DNA of 64,000 nucleotides, taken from contig NZ_CP039638.1 of NCBI RefSeq assembly GCF_004923295.1, positions 248,001 through 312,000 of the forward strand, read 5' to 3'. This document shows positions 15,395 through 22,696 of the stretch, piece by piece. The translations under genes were made by a program, and so were the position numbers. The stretch comes from Azospirillum sp. TSH100 (GTDB lineage: Bacteria > Pseudomonadota > Alphaproteobacteria > Azospirillales > Azospirillaceae). A model generated the notes under the pieces. That model did not search any database, was not told the DNA's origin, and saw only the letters and a program-made list of their open reading frames with translations. How positions within the stretch are numbered: position 1 is the stretch's first letter; each line of letters begins with the position of its first letter.

Positions 15395-17851
15395 CTACGC
15401 GGCGGAAATCCGTGCGTGGAGTCGGACGCCGCCGTTGGATCCAGCACCGGTGCGGCCGGCGCCGGCGTTGGCGTCCGGGAAGGGAACGACGATCCCGCCG
15501 ACGGCGGGCGGAGCGGCGTCCGGCCCCGGCTCGAGCGCACCCGCCGGAACCCTCGGAACGGCCTCCGCCGTGACCGGTCGCTCCACCCGCAGGCCCGCGA
15601 TGGCTCCGCCGTGGAACCCCTCCAGCGCCGCCGTGATCTCAGCGTCCGTCAGGCCGGCGAGGACCTTGGCGGCGCTCGGCAGGCCGCGCACCCCGGCCCG
15701 CCGGTAGGTCGCGTCCACCGCCAGTGTCTTCGCCGCGCCGCAATTGGGGGACAAAGCTCTCTGAATGAGCTTCCACAGGGGATTGTCCCCCAATTGGCCC
15801 GATCGCTGGGCGTCCTTCTTGGCGGCGTCGGCGGTGGTCCAGAGATCCGGGAACGCGGCGGCGCGCAGTCCCGCGTTCGCCGGCAGAACGCCGAAGCGCA
15901 CCAGGGCAGACACGGCGCGCGACGGCATCAGGTCGGACCATGGCAGGACGGCGTCGTACGTGACGTCCAGCGCGACGGAGGAGGCGACGATCACCAAGGC
16001 GCGGCGGTCCCGGTGAATCAGGCGGAGGCGGTCGAGCACCTGCTCCAACTCGCGCTCCCGGCACTGCTCGAGGACGGCCTGGATGCGGGAGTCGGGGTGG
16101 GCTTCGACCAGGGCCACGGAGTCGGAGCCGTCCCGCATGCGGCGCCGACGCTCAACCTTCGGCAGACGGTTCGCCCCCAGGAAGTCCAGCGGCTTGCCGG
16201 CGTCGAAGAACAGGGCCCGGGCCATGGTTTCAACGGCGAGGACGGTTGGCTGCAGGCGGCCGGCAACGATGACGGCGGCGTAGTCGCGGTAGGCATCCGA
16301 GCCGCGCAGGCCGCCCAGATGCCCAAGGGCGGAGCCCTTGGCGACGGCGCGCGCAATGGTGTCGGCGGTGTCCCCGTGGTCCCGCAGGGCCGGCAGGATA
16401 GCCTTGTACGTCGCCAGCAGCGTCGGCCCGGCGGTCGCGCTGACGACGTCGAACAGGGCGGCCAGGGCGCGCCGGTTGTTGCGGGCGAAGGTCCGGCCGG
16501 CCTCGGAGCCGCCGTCCTCGTCGGCGAGCTCCACCAGCGACGACCGGCCCAGCGCGCGGTCGGCCAGACCGACGACGCAGGCCTTGCGCTCGACGTCCAG
16601 CCGGACGATGCGGATGGTCGGGAACCAGAGACGGACGATCCCCACGTCCAGCGAGGCGTCCAGCAGCAGGACCGGAGCCTCGGCCGGGACGCCGCGCAGG
16701 TCGGATCGCTTGCACCAGGCGATGACGGTCCGGCGGGCGTCGGCGGGACCGGCCTTGCCCAGGATCACGGAGTGGAGCGCGGGGCGGGCGGTCTCGATCT
16801 CCACGGCGAGGGCGCGCCACAGGCCGGCGAGGCGGGAGGCCGGCGTGGGGGTATGGGCCGCCAGGACGGCGCCGATGGCGGTGTCCGCCATGGCCGGGTC
16901 GATGGCCGGCGCGGCGCTCTCTCCCTCCAGCCGGGCGGCCCGCCGGCAGTCGTCGGCCGTCAGCCCCTGGGCGGGCCAGTCGGCCGGGGCCAGGCCGGCG
17001 AGCATGAGCTGGTGGGCGAGGCCGGCGCGCCTGACCAGCCAGGCACGGGCCGGTCCGAGGGCGACGTCGTCTTCGTCGACGGGAGCGTCGCCCAGCCAGG
17101 CCCGGTCGGCCAGCCAGTCCTCGAGGGTGATGCTGCGCTCCTTGATGGCGACCTGCCACCAGCTTTCGTCGATGATGACCGCGTCGGGCTTCCGCTGCCC
17201 GCTGGGCGCCGGCATCGTCAGGTAGGCGTGCGGCGCGAAGTACAGGCCCGGCCGGGCATCGTTCGACTGGTCGTAGTGAGCGCAGCGGTGCGCCATCGGG
17301 CAGCAGAGGGTGACCGGCGCCCCGTCCTGAACGGCAATGCGCTCGCACAGATTGCGGTAGGCCGACAGGCCCTTCGCGTGGAGCGCCTTGACGAGGGTGG
17401 CCCTACCGCAGACCGCCGCACCGGCGGCGTCGATCGCCTCCCGGCCGCGCAGAACGGCGACGGGCGGCAGGGGCGCCGGCGGCTCCCAGAACTCGAGGGG
17501 GTCGGACTCCCCACGCTCGGCCTCGGCGACGGCTTCGAGGTTGGCGAGGGTCTTCTCGGCCAGCTCGGTCCCGAGGTTGTGACGCGGGACGAAGAACGCC
17601 ACCCGGAGGCCGGCGCGCAGCAGCGGCAGGACGGCCTCGAGCAGGGTCGTCGATTTGCCCAGGCCGGCGGCCCCCCGGATGCCGATCACGGTCCGGGCAT
17701 TCCCGGACGGTCCGGCGAGAGCCGCGGCAGCCCAGACGGCGGCCTCCTGCCGCAGGATCGCCTGCGCCTCGGCCGGCAGCAGGGGGGCGACGGTGTAGTG
17801 CGGTGGGGGCGGCGCGCCGGCACCGCGGCCGGATTCCTCGAGATCAGCCAT
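15395..17851 (-). CDS. Large P-loop, helicase-like protein of the mobile element; function unknown
   Basis: The 818-residue product carries Walker A GIRGAAGLGKSTTL near 54-67, then VAFFVPRHNLGTELAEKT, and Walker B VIIDESWW near residue 250. Between them lies a Cys cluster (NLCERIAVQDGAPVTLCCPMAHRCAHYDQ). This spacing resembles helicases with an Fe-S or zinc insert (XPD/DinG-like), but I do not recognise the family. The C-terminal block DAAKKDAQRSGQLGDNPLWKL looks conserved. The frame runs on to 18082, but the ATG at 17851 (MADLEESGRG) is where recognisable protein begins. Lying between the oriT region and two hairpins, it may be the replication or processing enzyme of the element. That is inference. 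Confidence 0.65.
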   Translation of the reverse strand: MADLEESGRGAGAPPPPHYTVAPLLPAEAQAILRQEAAVWAAAALAGPSGNARTVIGIRGAAGLGKSTTLLEAVLPLLRAGLRVAFFVPRHNLGTELAEKTLANLEAVAEAERGESDPLEFWEPPAPLPPVAVLRGREAIDAAGAAVCGRATLVKALHAKGLSAYRNLCERIAVQDGAPVTLCCPMAHRCAHYDQSNDARPGLYFAPHAYLTMPAPSGQRKPDAVIIDESWWQVAIKERSITLEDWLADRAWLGDAPVDEDDVALGPARAWLVRRAGLAHQLMLAGLAPADWPAQGLTADDCRRAARLEGESAAPAIDPAMADTAIGAVLAAHTPTPASRLAGLWRALAVEIETARPALHSVILGKAGPADARRTVIAWCKRSDLRGVPAEAPVLLLDASLDVGIVRLWFPTIRIVRLDVERKACVVGLADRALGRSSLVELADEDGGSEAGRTFARNNRRALAALFDVVSATAGPTLLATYKAILPALRDHGDTADTIARAVAKGSALGHLGGLRGSDAYRDYAAVIVAGRLQPTVLAVETMARALFFDAGKPLDFLGANRLPKVERRRRMRDGSDSVALVEAHPDSRIQAVLEQCRERELEQVLDRLRLIHRDRRALVIVASSVALDVTYDAVLPWSDLMPSRAVSALVRFGVLPANAGLRAAAFPDLWTTADAAKKDAQRSGQLGDNPLWKLIQRALSPNCGAAKTLAVDATYRRAGVRGLPSAAKVLAGLTDAEITAALEGFHGGAIAGLRVERPVTAEAVPRVPAGALEPGPDAAPPAVGGIVVPFPDANAGAGRTGAGSNGGVRLHARISAA

Positions 17852-18199
17852 GCATCCCCGCCCGGACCGGGAACCGCGGCAACGCGGATCGTCCCATGTG
17901 CCCTCTCCTCGGGCCACTTCCGGGCTTGTCGACGACAGGCACGGGCCTATCTCGTCGATTGGATCGTGCCGGACGTGGCGCAACACGTTTCGACCGATGG
18001 AGCGCCCGGGTCCGACCCCGGGCGCTTCGCATTTCGGCCCCGGCGACGCCGGGGCGCCCCCGAGATAGACACCGGCCCCCACCCCGCAAGGCTCCGGTCA
18101 GGAAGCCTCGGCCGAGCGTCGAGCGCGAACTCCACCACTCCGGGGACAGCGCCTGTGCCGGCCCCGCCGTCCGGTGCACTCCACCTTGCCGCGTCGGCC
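17852..18199. other. Intergenic leader with two tandem perfect hairpins
   Basis: No gene is seen in about 350 bases. It holds AGCGCCCGGG-TCCGAC-CCCGGGCGCT (18001-18026) and, ten bases on, GCCCCGGC-GAC-GCCGGGGC (18037-18055). Two strong hairpins so close together, upstream of the helicase-like gene, could be a terminator pair for the genes to the right, a regulatory leader, or part of an origin. Confidence 0.5.
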
Positions 18200-18490
18200 C
18201 TACGGACCAGCCGCCCTGGGCAGGCCCGCGGCGACGAGGGCGAGGCGCCAGAGGATGCCCGCCTGGTCCTGTGGGGGCAGGAGATTGAAGTCGGGGCTCC
18301 GGTGGGCCGCGCAGATGGCCGCGCACGCCTCCTCGCGGGTCGGTGGGCGGTCGAGCAACTCGCCGGAGTCGAAGAGCCCGTCGTTCGTGAAGTGGCTGAT
18401 AATCACCACGCTGCGCTCGAGCGACACGGCGACCGTCTTCGGGGAGCGGGGGCCGTCGAGATGGATCAGGATGTGGCGGTTTGGCTTCAT
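18200..18490 (-). CDS. Small hypothetical protein of the element
   Basis: The 96-residue product begins MKPNRHILIHLDGPRSPKTVAVSLERSVVIISHFTNDGLFDSGELLDRPPTREEACAAICAAH. The ATG at 18490 has a GGAGG ribosome-binding site eight to twelve bases upstream and lies 22 bases after the stop of the resolvase-like gene, so the two are probably one transcript. The composition is ordinary for a soluble protein with an acidic middle. I do not recognise the family, and no catalytic motif is evident. Confidence 0.6.
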   Translation of the reverse strand: MKPNRHILIHLDGPRSPKTVAVSLERSVVIISHFTNDGLFDSGELLDRPPTREEACAAICAAHRSPDFNLLPPQDQAGILWRLALVAAGLPRAAGP

Positions 18491-18512
18491 GGGCGTGCCT
18501 CCGGAAAGGGCA

Positions 18513-19058
18513 TCAGTCGGCACTGCCCAGGCACTCGGCGAGGCCGGTGATGGGCTGGAGAGTGTGGGGAACAGCTCGATTCTCGCGGCGGACGCGCATG
18601 ACCGTGGCGACCGACAGCCCGACAGTCGAGGCGATCTCCCGAACCACGACGCCGGCCGCGGACAGAGCGAGGATCTCGGCGACGCTTTCCGGGGTCGCGC
18701 GGCCGTAGGGACGACTCCCCGGACGCGCCGGCGCCGCCGCCTCACCGCCGTCCGGAAGGAGTTCGAGAAGTTCAGCGACCTGCAGGATGGCGGCGCCTTC
18801 CATGCTGCCCCGCAGCACGAAGACCCGAACCCCGGCCTCCGACGCGCGGCGCAGCGACGCCAGTGCCGCGCGGGCGGTGGCTCCGAGATGGCCGAGGTCC
18901 GGGACCAGGAGATCGTCGCCATCCGCGAGGAGGGCCAGCAGGGTGCTGAGGCCGGCCCGGTCGACGCTGGTGTCCTGCACGATCCGGGCGCCGGCGATCG
19001 CGGCGGCATCCCCCTCCGTCAGGTCGGCGGTTGCGGAATGGATGTAGACGACTCGCAT
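18513..19058 (-). CDS. Serine-resolvase-like protein with lost catalytic residues (probable DNA-binding regulator)
   Basis: The 181-residue protein has the layout of a small serine recombinase: an N-terminal resolvase fold (MRVVYIHSATADL ... VQDTSVDRAGLSTLLALLADGDDLLVPDLGHLGATARA) and a C-terminal helix-turn-helix (GVVVREIASTVGLSVATVMRVRR, about 136-158). Aligned by eye to the canonical YARVST and KLDRLGR blocks, the catalytic Ser is Ala9, its neighbouring Arg is His7, and both Arg of the second block are replaced (His57, Ala60). Only the DRxGL Arg remains. Strand cleavage is therefore unlikely. The ATG at 19058 follows an AGGAGG site. It is cotranscribed with the 96-residue gene downstream. 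Confidence 0.75.
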   Translation of the reverse strand: MRVVYIHSATADLTEGDAAAIAGARIVQDTSVDRAGLSTLLALLADGDDLLVPDLGHLGATARAALASLRRASEAGVRVFVLRGSMEGAAILQVAELLELLPDGGEAAAPARPGSRPYGRATPESVAEILALSAAGVVVREIASTVGLSVATVMRVRRENRAVPHTLQPITGLAECLGSAD

Positions 19059-19316
19059 GGAAGGCCTCCTGTCGTGACGACGGCGGCCGATCGGTGGATC
19101 GCCGCGGTCAAGCAGGGGCTGACGAACATATGGCGTCGCATGCGTGGGATGGTTCAGTTCGTTCTTCGGAAGACATGACGGCTCCGGAACGCGCCGCCGC
19201 CGCGCGGCGGGGTGGCGATCCGCGGGGACGATCCGGCACAACAACGGCATCGGCGGTCACCCCGCCCTCCTTGCCCCGCCGCCGGCATCGTGCCGGCCGG
19301 AGGCCAGGAGACCGCC

Positions 19317-20090
19317 ATGCTTCACTCCGCCACTCTCGCTCCCACCGCCGCGCATGCTTCCGCCCGCCACCGGCGCGGGTCCCTCGTCGGCGACGCCCTG
19401 ACCCTGCTGCGCGATCCGGGCATCCTCGGGATCTGGCTGCATGCCAACCGCCTCGCCGAGCTTCTGGCCAGCGCCCACGCCCCTCACCGTGCCGGGAAAC
19501 GGACACAGCAGATCGCCAATGAGCTGCGCGCCAAGCTGCTGCCGCCGGCCCGGTCGGGGGTCTATCCCGACCTCGAGGTGCGGCCCGGCTCGTTCATCCG
19601 CGCGGTCAGCCTCGCGGGCACCGGCGCGCCGATGGCCGTTCCCGGCACTCCCCGTCCCCTGTCGCGGCATGAACGCCTTCAGGGGCTGCTGGCCGGCACC
19701 CACCTGCTGATGAGCGACGGCGTCTATCTTCCGGCGAACGACCGCAACCGGCATCCCGACCTCCGGAACCGGCTGACCCTGACGCTCCCCAGCCTCGGCG
19801 ACGACGCGGCCGATCGGAGTCTCGCCCAGGTCGACGTCGTCGTCCTGCGCGGCGGCCGGCTCCATCGGCTCTACGAGGTCGAGAGCAACGCCGGCAAGGC
19901 CGCCAAGGCTCTGCTCCGCCTCGGTGATGTCCTGGCGACCGCCGGAACGCCGCCGGAAATCGTCACCGCGGTGCCCGATGCGCAGGTCGACCGTCTCAAG
20001 CTCGAACTCGAGAGGCCGACCCTGCGCGCATTGCGGGGTGTCTGCCGCATCCTGCCCTTCTCCGAGATCGAGGATCCCTTCGGTCCCTGA
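19317..20090 (+). CDS. Putative PD-(D/E)XK-fold protein, function unknown
   Basis: The 257-residue protein starts at an ATG preceded by AGGAG. The block VDVVVLRGGRLHRLYEVESNAGKAAKALLRLGDVLA (172-207) has the pattern of restriction-endonuclease-like proteins in which an Asp (D173) and an E-x-E pair (E187, E189) follow two beta strands, then an Arg/Asp helix. RLKLELERPTLRAL (226-239) fits the same group. The canonical Lys is not obvious, so activity may be altered. It is divergent from the resolvase-like gene. It could be a nuclease, a Mrr-like sensor or a structural relic. The assignment rests on pattern recognition only. Confidence 0.5.
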   Translation: MLHSATLAPTAAHASARHRRGSLVGDALTLLRDPGILGIWLHANRLAELLASAHAPHRAGKRTQQIANELRAKLLPPARSGVYPDLEVRPGSFIRAVSLAGTGAPMAVPGTPRPLSRHERLQGLLAGTHLLMSDGVYLPANDRNRHPDLRNRLTLTLPSLGDDAADRSLAQVDVVVLRGGRLHRLYEVESNAGKAAKALLRLGDVLATAGTPPEIVTAVPDAQVDRLKLELERPTLRALRGVCRILPFSEIEDPFGP

Positions 20091-20555
20091 CCGGTCGGGG
20101 ATGAGGCTGCTTCGTCGGATGGCTCGACCGGACGGACCCGCAGAGCGCGGCGGGAGCTCTCCTCGTGGACCTGACATCCAACGGTACCGCTCCGCCGAGC
20201 ACCGCGTCACCTCCGGGCGCCGAACGGGACCGGAGCGGGAGACCACTGGGGCATGGAAGGCTCATCACCAGTTTTCTGCACTTTTTTCTGCGATCCGTGG
20301 GACGCCGAAAAAAGGCGGACCGAAATGGCCCGAGCCGAGGCAGCAGCCGGACATTCCGTCCGGCGGACCCCGGCTGAATGGGGGCAGGATGCTCGGACTG
20401 TGGGAGTTCGCCACCAACGGCGAGGCGGAAGGACCCGGAGCGCTCTCGTGCGCCGTCCTGCCGTCGTTTGCGCGATCGAGTAGGACCGTGAGCGGGGCAT
20501 CTGTCCTGCTCCGATCCAATCGCACGATCAACGGTCCCCGAGAAGCGGCCTGACC
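20091..20555. other. Gene-poor region upstream of excisionase and integrase
   Basis: No frame here has convincing protein character on either strand, although several remain open because of the GC content. The stretch includes short runs of T and A near 20280-20320, less GC-rich than its surroundings. It is the natural place for the promoter of the excisionase-integrase pair, but I cannot fix promoter boxes. Confidence 0.45.
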
Positions 20556-20819
20556 ATGGCGTCCCCGAAACGAGCCCTCAACGAACTGCCGGGATGGCCC
20601 CGCCTGCTGCGCCCCGAACTGGCGGCGGCCTACATCGGCGTGTCGACGGGCACCCTTGACGCCCTCGATCTGCCGTCGGTTCGCGTCCGGTCGCTCCGGC
20701 TGTACGATCGCTCCTCCCTTGACCAATGGGTCGACTCTCTGGCTCGCACCGGAGTCCCGACCACCGCCAACGATTATCTCGCGAGGCTGGGCTGTGCGGA
20801 TGCAACTCAAGAACGTTAA
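20556..20819 (+). CDS. Excisionase-like small helix-turn-helix protein
   Basis: The 87-residue protein has LLRPELAAAYIGVSTGTLDAL ... SVRVRSLRLYDRSSLDQWVDSLA, the winged-helix pattern of AlpA/Xis-type proteins. Such proteins bend DNA at att sites and control excision, or activate the integrase gene. It overlaps the integrase start (20800) by 20 bases, which suggests coordinated translation. Its position immediately before the integrase is typical for a recombination directionality factor. The excision role is inferred. Confidence 0.75.
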   Translation: MASPKRALNELPGWPRLLRPELAAAYIGVSTGTLDALDLPSVRVRSLRLYDRSSLDQWVDSLARTGVPTTANDYLARLGCADATQER

Positions 20820-22143
20820 GGCCTACCGGTCCAAGGGGAAGGTCTACTACTACCACCGCCCGACGAGGACCCGGCTGCGGGCCGAGTTCGGCACACCCGA
20901 GTTCGTCCGCGAGGTGGAGGCGCTGAACCATAAGATGGCAGAGCGCGCGGACGCCCCGGTCGGCGGCACTCTGGGCGCCCTGATCGTTGCCTACCGCCGG
21001 TCACCGGAATGGGCAGAAAAGGCGATTGCAACCAAAGCCGACTATCAGGCTGTGTTCGATTACCTCAAGATCATCGACGACATGCCTCTCGCGCTGCTCG
21101 ACGGGCCGGCGGTCATCACGCTGCGTGACAAGGCGTTCGCCGCGCACAAGCGTCGCTTTGCCAACTATGTCGTGCAGGTTCTGTCGCTGGTCTTCAACTG
21201 GGGCAAACCTCGAGGATTCAGCACCATCAACCCGGCCTCCGACGTGCCGAAGCTGAAACGGCCAAAGAGCCAAGCGGCCGCCAACCGGCCCTGGACCATC
21301 GACGAGTTCCGCATCGTCATGATGGCGCTGCCACCGGAACTGCGCGTTCCGGTCGCGTTGGGCGCCTACGCCGGGCTGCGCGAAGGGGACGCCGTGAACG
21401 TGCCGTGGTCGACCTACGACGGAACGGCGATCGAGAGCCGGCAGTTGAAGACGGGCGATCCGTTGTGGGTTCCGGCACACCGCGATCTCCGAGACATTCT
21501 CGATGCTGAACGGACTCGCCGTTCGGTCACGCTGTTCGAGCGCAACGCCACCATCGCGGTCGGCGCGCGCGGCAAGAAGCTGACCGAAGCAGGCTTCCGC
21601 TCGCGATTCTTCAAGGTGATTCGCGAACTGGTGCGGGAAGAGTGGGTGCGGCCTGGCCTGACCTTCCAAGGGTTGCGCCACACTGCGGCGACGCTGCTCG
21701 CCGAGGCCGGCTGCGACGTCAAGGACATTCAGGCCATCACCGGCCACAAGACCGTGGCAATGGCCGAGCACTATGCGCGCCGGGCAAACCTGCGCAAGCG
21801 TGCTGTGGCGGCGGTCGATCGTCTGGAGGCGGCGTTCGAGATTCTGCCCATGGTGCAGGTCGCCGGCATTCGAGCCGAAGCCGCGCCGAAGCCGGTCAAG
21901 TTCAAAGTCAAAGTCGCTGCCGCACCGGTTGCGCCGCGCAATGGCAGCAGTTCGCCGAACGCGGTTCTGACCGAAGCGGACGTGCTGGCGATTCGAGCGA
22001 GCGCGGAGTCGCAGCGCAAGCTGGCCGCGCTGTATGGGGTGTCGCGGTCGCTGATCGAACAGATCAAGTCGGGGAAAGTCTGGCGGCACCTGCTGCCGCA
22101 GGCTACCCAGGAGGTGCCCAGCGAACACACGCCGAACACCTGA
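20800..22143 (+). CDS. int: Tyrosine site-specific integrase with C-terminal HTH extension
   Basis: This enzyme would catalyse integration and excision at the tRNA-Phe att site. The 447-residue product has an SAM-like core-binding domain (about 55-150) and a catalytic domain with Arg194 (YAGLREGD), Arg293 (GLRHTAAT), His316 (ITGHKT) and the nucleophile Tyr325 (EHYARR). The box II His is replaced by Gln290. A non-standard tail (about 388-430, LTEADVLAIRASAESQRKLAALYGVSRSLIEQIKSGKVWRHL) resembles the small DNA-binding repeat found on HNH homing-type nucleases. The ATG at 20800 is chosen because the upstream part of the frame overlaps the excisionase gene and is Arg/Pro-rich nonsense. It ends 68 bases before attR. 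Confidence 0.92.
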   Translation: MQLKNVKAYRSKGKVYYYHRPTRTRLRAEFGTPEFVREVEALNHKMAERADAPVGGTLGALIVAYRRSPEWAEKAIATKADYQAVFDYLKIIDDMPLALLDGPAVITLRDKAFAAHKRRFANYVVQVLSLVFNWGKPRGFSTINPASDVPKLKRPKSQAAANRPWTIDEFRIVMMALPPELRVPVALGAYAGLREGDAVNVPWSTYDGTAIESRQLKTGDPLWVPAHRDLRDILDAERTRRSVTLFERNATIAVGARGKKLTEAGFRSRFFKVIRELVREEWVRPGLTFQGLRHTAATLLAEAGCDVKDIQAITGHKTVAMAEHYARRANLRKRAVAAVDRLEAAFEILPMVQVAGIRAEAAPKPVKFKVKVAAAPVAPRNGSSSPNAVLTEADVLAIRASAESQRKLAALYGVSRSLIEQIKSGKVWRHLLPQATQEVPSEHTPNT

Positions 22144-22144
22144 C

Positions 22145-22175
22145 TGTCTAACCTCTGTCTAACCGGTGTTTAGAC
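22145..22175 (+). repeat. Two TGTCTAAC repeats plus inverted partner, candidate integrase arm sites (right)
   Basis: TGTCTAAC lies at 22145-22152 and 22156-22163, and the near-inverse GTTTAGAC at 22168-22175, directly after the integrase stop codon. The same octamer is found twice just inside attL. The shared motif at both ends, and nowhere else that I noticed in the element, supports recombinase or excisionase binding sites. Confidence 0.55.
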
Positions 22176-22210
22176 CAGTTCCAGAAGAGCACCTAAGTCA
22201 TTGGAAAGGA

Positions 22211-22256
22211 ATGGTGCCCAGGGACGGAGTCGAACCGCCGACACGGGGATTTTCAG
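22211..22256 (-). repeat. attR: 3' half of the intact tRNA-Phe
   Basis: This 46-base copy is identical to attL at 2596-2641 and lies inside the functional tRNA gene. The crossover must fall within it. Because the element carries the replacement tRNA 3' end, insertion leaves a complete tRNA gene. Confidence 0.93.
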
Positions 22257-22287
22257 TCCCCTGCTCTACCAACTGAGCTACCTGGGC
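22212..22287 (-). tRNA. tRNA-Phe (anticodon GAA)
   Basis: The minus strand folds as a standard 76-base cloverleaf. The acceptor stem is GCCCAGG paired with CCTGGGC, the D-arm is GCTC-AGTTGGTA-GAGC, the anticodon stem GGGGA/TCCCC encloses loop CTGAAAA (anticodon GAA), and the T-arm has TTCGACT. The 3' end is A-CCA, with CCA encoded. The 3' half is the attachment site of the element to the left. In related bacteria this tRNA follows infA-maf-yacG, as it does here. Confidence 0.97.
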
Positions 22288-22345
22288 ATCCGGCGCCGCT
22301 TGGTGGGTGACCGTTTCGGTCGGTGCGGCGCGTCGTGTGGGGCGC

Positions 22346-22374
22346 TTTTTAGAGAGGTTCGGACGGGCTGTCCA
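22346..22374 (-). promoter_or_regulatory. Possible tRNA-Phe promoter
   Basis: On the minus strand TGGACA and TAAAAA are spaced by 17 bases, followed about 55 bases later by the tRNA 5' end. The match to sigma70 boxes is moderate. Transcription from the yacG operon upstream is the alternative. Confidence 0.35.
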
Positions 22375-22404
22375 GAGGAAAATTCAAAAAATTTTCGACC
22401 TCTC

Positions 22405-22638
22405 TCATAGCACCTCATCGGGCTCGGATCCGTCGGGCGCGGTGGGGGTTTCCGGGCTCTCGATGCGGTAGACGCCGCCCAGCCAGCGCGACAGGTCCAC
22501 GTCGGCGCAACGCTTGGAACAGAAGGGGCGGGTGGCCGGCTCGGTCGGGCGGCCGCAGATCGGGCAGTTGGTGCCCGCCTTGGCGCCGGCATGGGGGTGG
22601 GCGCGCTGCGGGGCGCCGGAGGAAGGGGAGTCGGACAA
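22405..22638 (-). CDS. yacG: DNA gyrase inhibitor YacG-type zinc protein
   Basis: The 77-residue protein has the YacG zinc knuckle CPICGRP (about 26-32) paired with FCSKRCADVDLSRWLGG (about 44-60), four Cys in all. YacG of E. coli binds gyrase B and inhibits it. The start is a TTG at 22638 with a GGAGG ribosome-binding site seven bases upstream; there is no suitable ATG. It is the last protein gene of the infA-maf-RNase G-yacG series. A 12-bp tandem repeat lies just upstream. Confidence 0.9.
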   Translation of the reverse strand: MSDSPSSGAPQRAHPHAGAKAGTNCPICGRPTEPATRPFCSKRCADVDLSRWLGGVYRIESPETPTAPDGSEPDEVL

Positions 22639-22665
22639 GAGAAAGCCTCCGTAACGGACTGTGGC

Positions 22666-22696
22666 GGTCAGGCTGGTGGTCAGGCTGGTGGTCAGG
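22666..22696. repeat. 12-bp tandem repeat, 2.6 copies
   Basis: The unit GGTCAGGCTGGT repeats across 22666-22696, overlapping the stop codon of the RNase E/G gene. It is perfect for two units. No function is evident, and length variation between strains would be expected. Confidence 0.7.

Larger units (their letters stand above)
2596..22256. mobile_element. Integrative mobilizable element inserted at tRNA-Phe, carrying type I RM cargo
   Basis: A 46-bp direct repeat of the 3' part of tRNA-Phe defines the ends (2596-2641 and 22211-22256). Inside are a tyrosine integrase next to the right end, an excisionase-like gene, a MobQ-like relaxase with an adjacent oriT-like site, a KfrA-type regulator and a type I restriction-modification operon. 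No type IV secretion, coupling-protein or conjugative pilus gene is visible, so transfer would need a helper element. The left half (about 2800-11100) is more A+T-rich than the mobility half, which suggests the RM module was acquired separately. Boundaries are seen directly; mobility is inferred. Confidence 0.88.

Noticed and set aside
18001..18055. CRISPR-like or iteron array
   Set aside because: There are only two different hairpins with no repeated unit and spacers. No CRISPR array or cas gene is visible anywhere in the window.
15287..18550. 1087-codon open frame on the plus strand opposite the P-loop gene
   Set aside because: It is antisense to a frame with clear Walker motifs, is dominated by Gly/Arg/Asp repeats, and has no recognisable domain. 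Very GC-rich DNA keeps such frames open.
20265..20810. 181-codon minus-strand frame opposite the excisionase-like gene
   Set aside because: It is antisense to a well-supported HTH protein and shows no family features.
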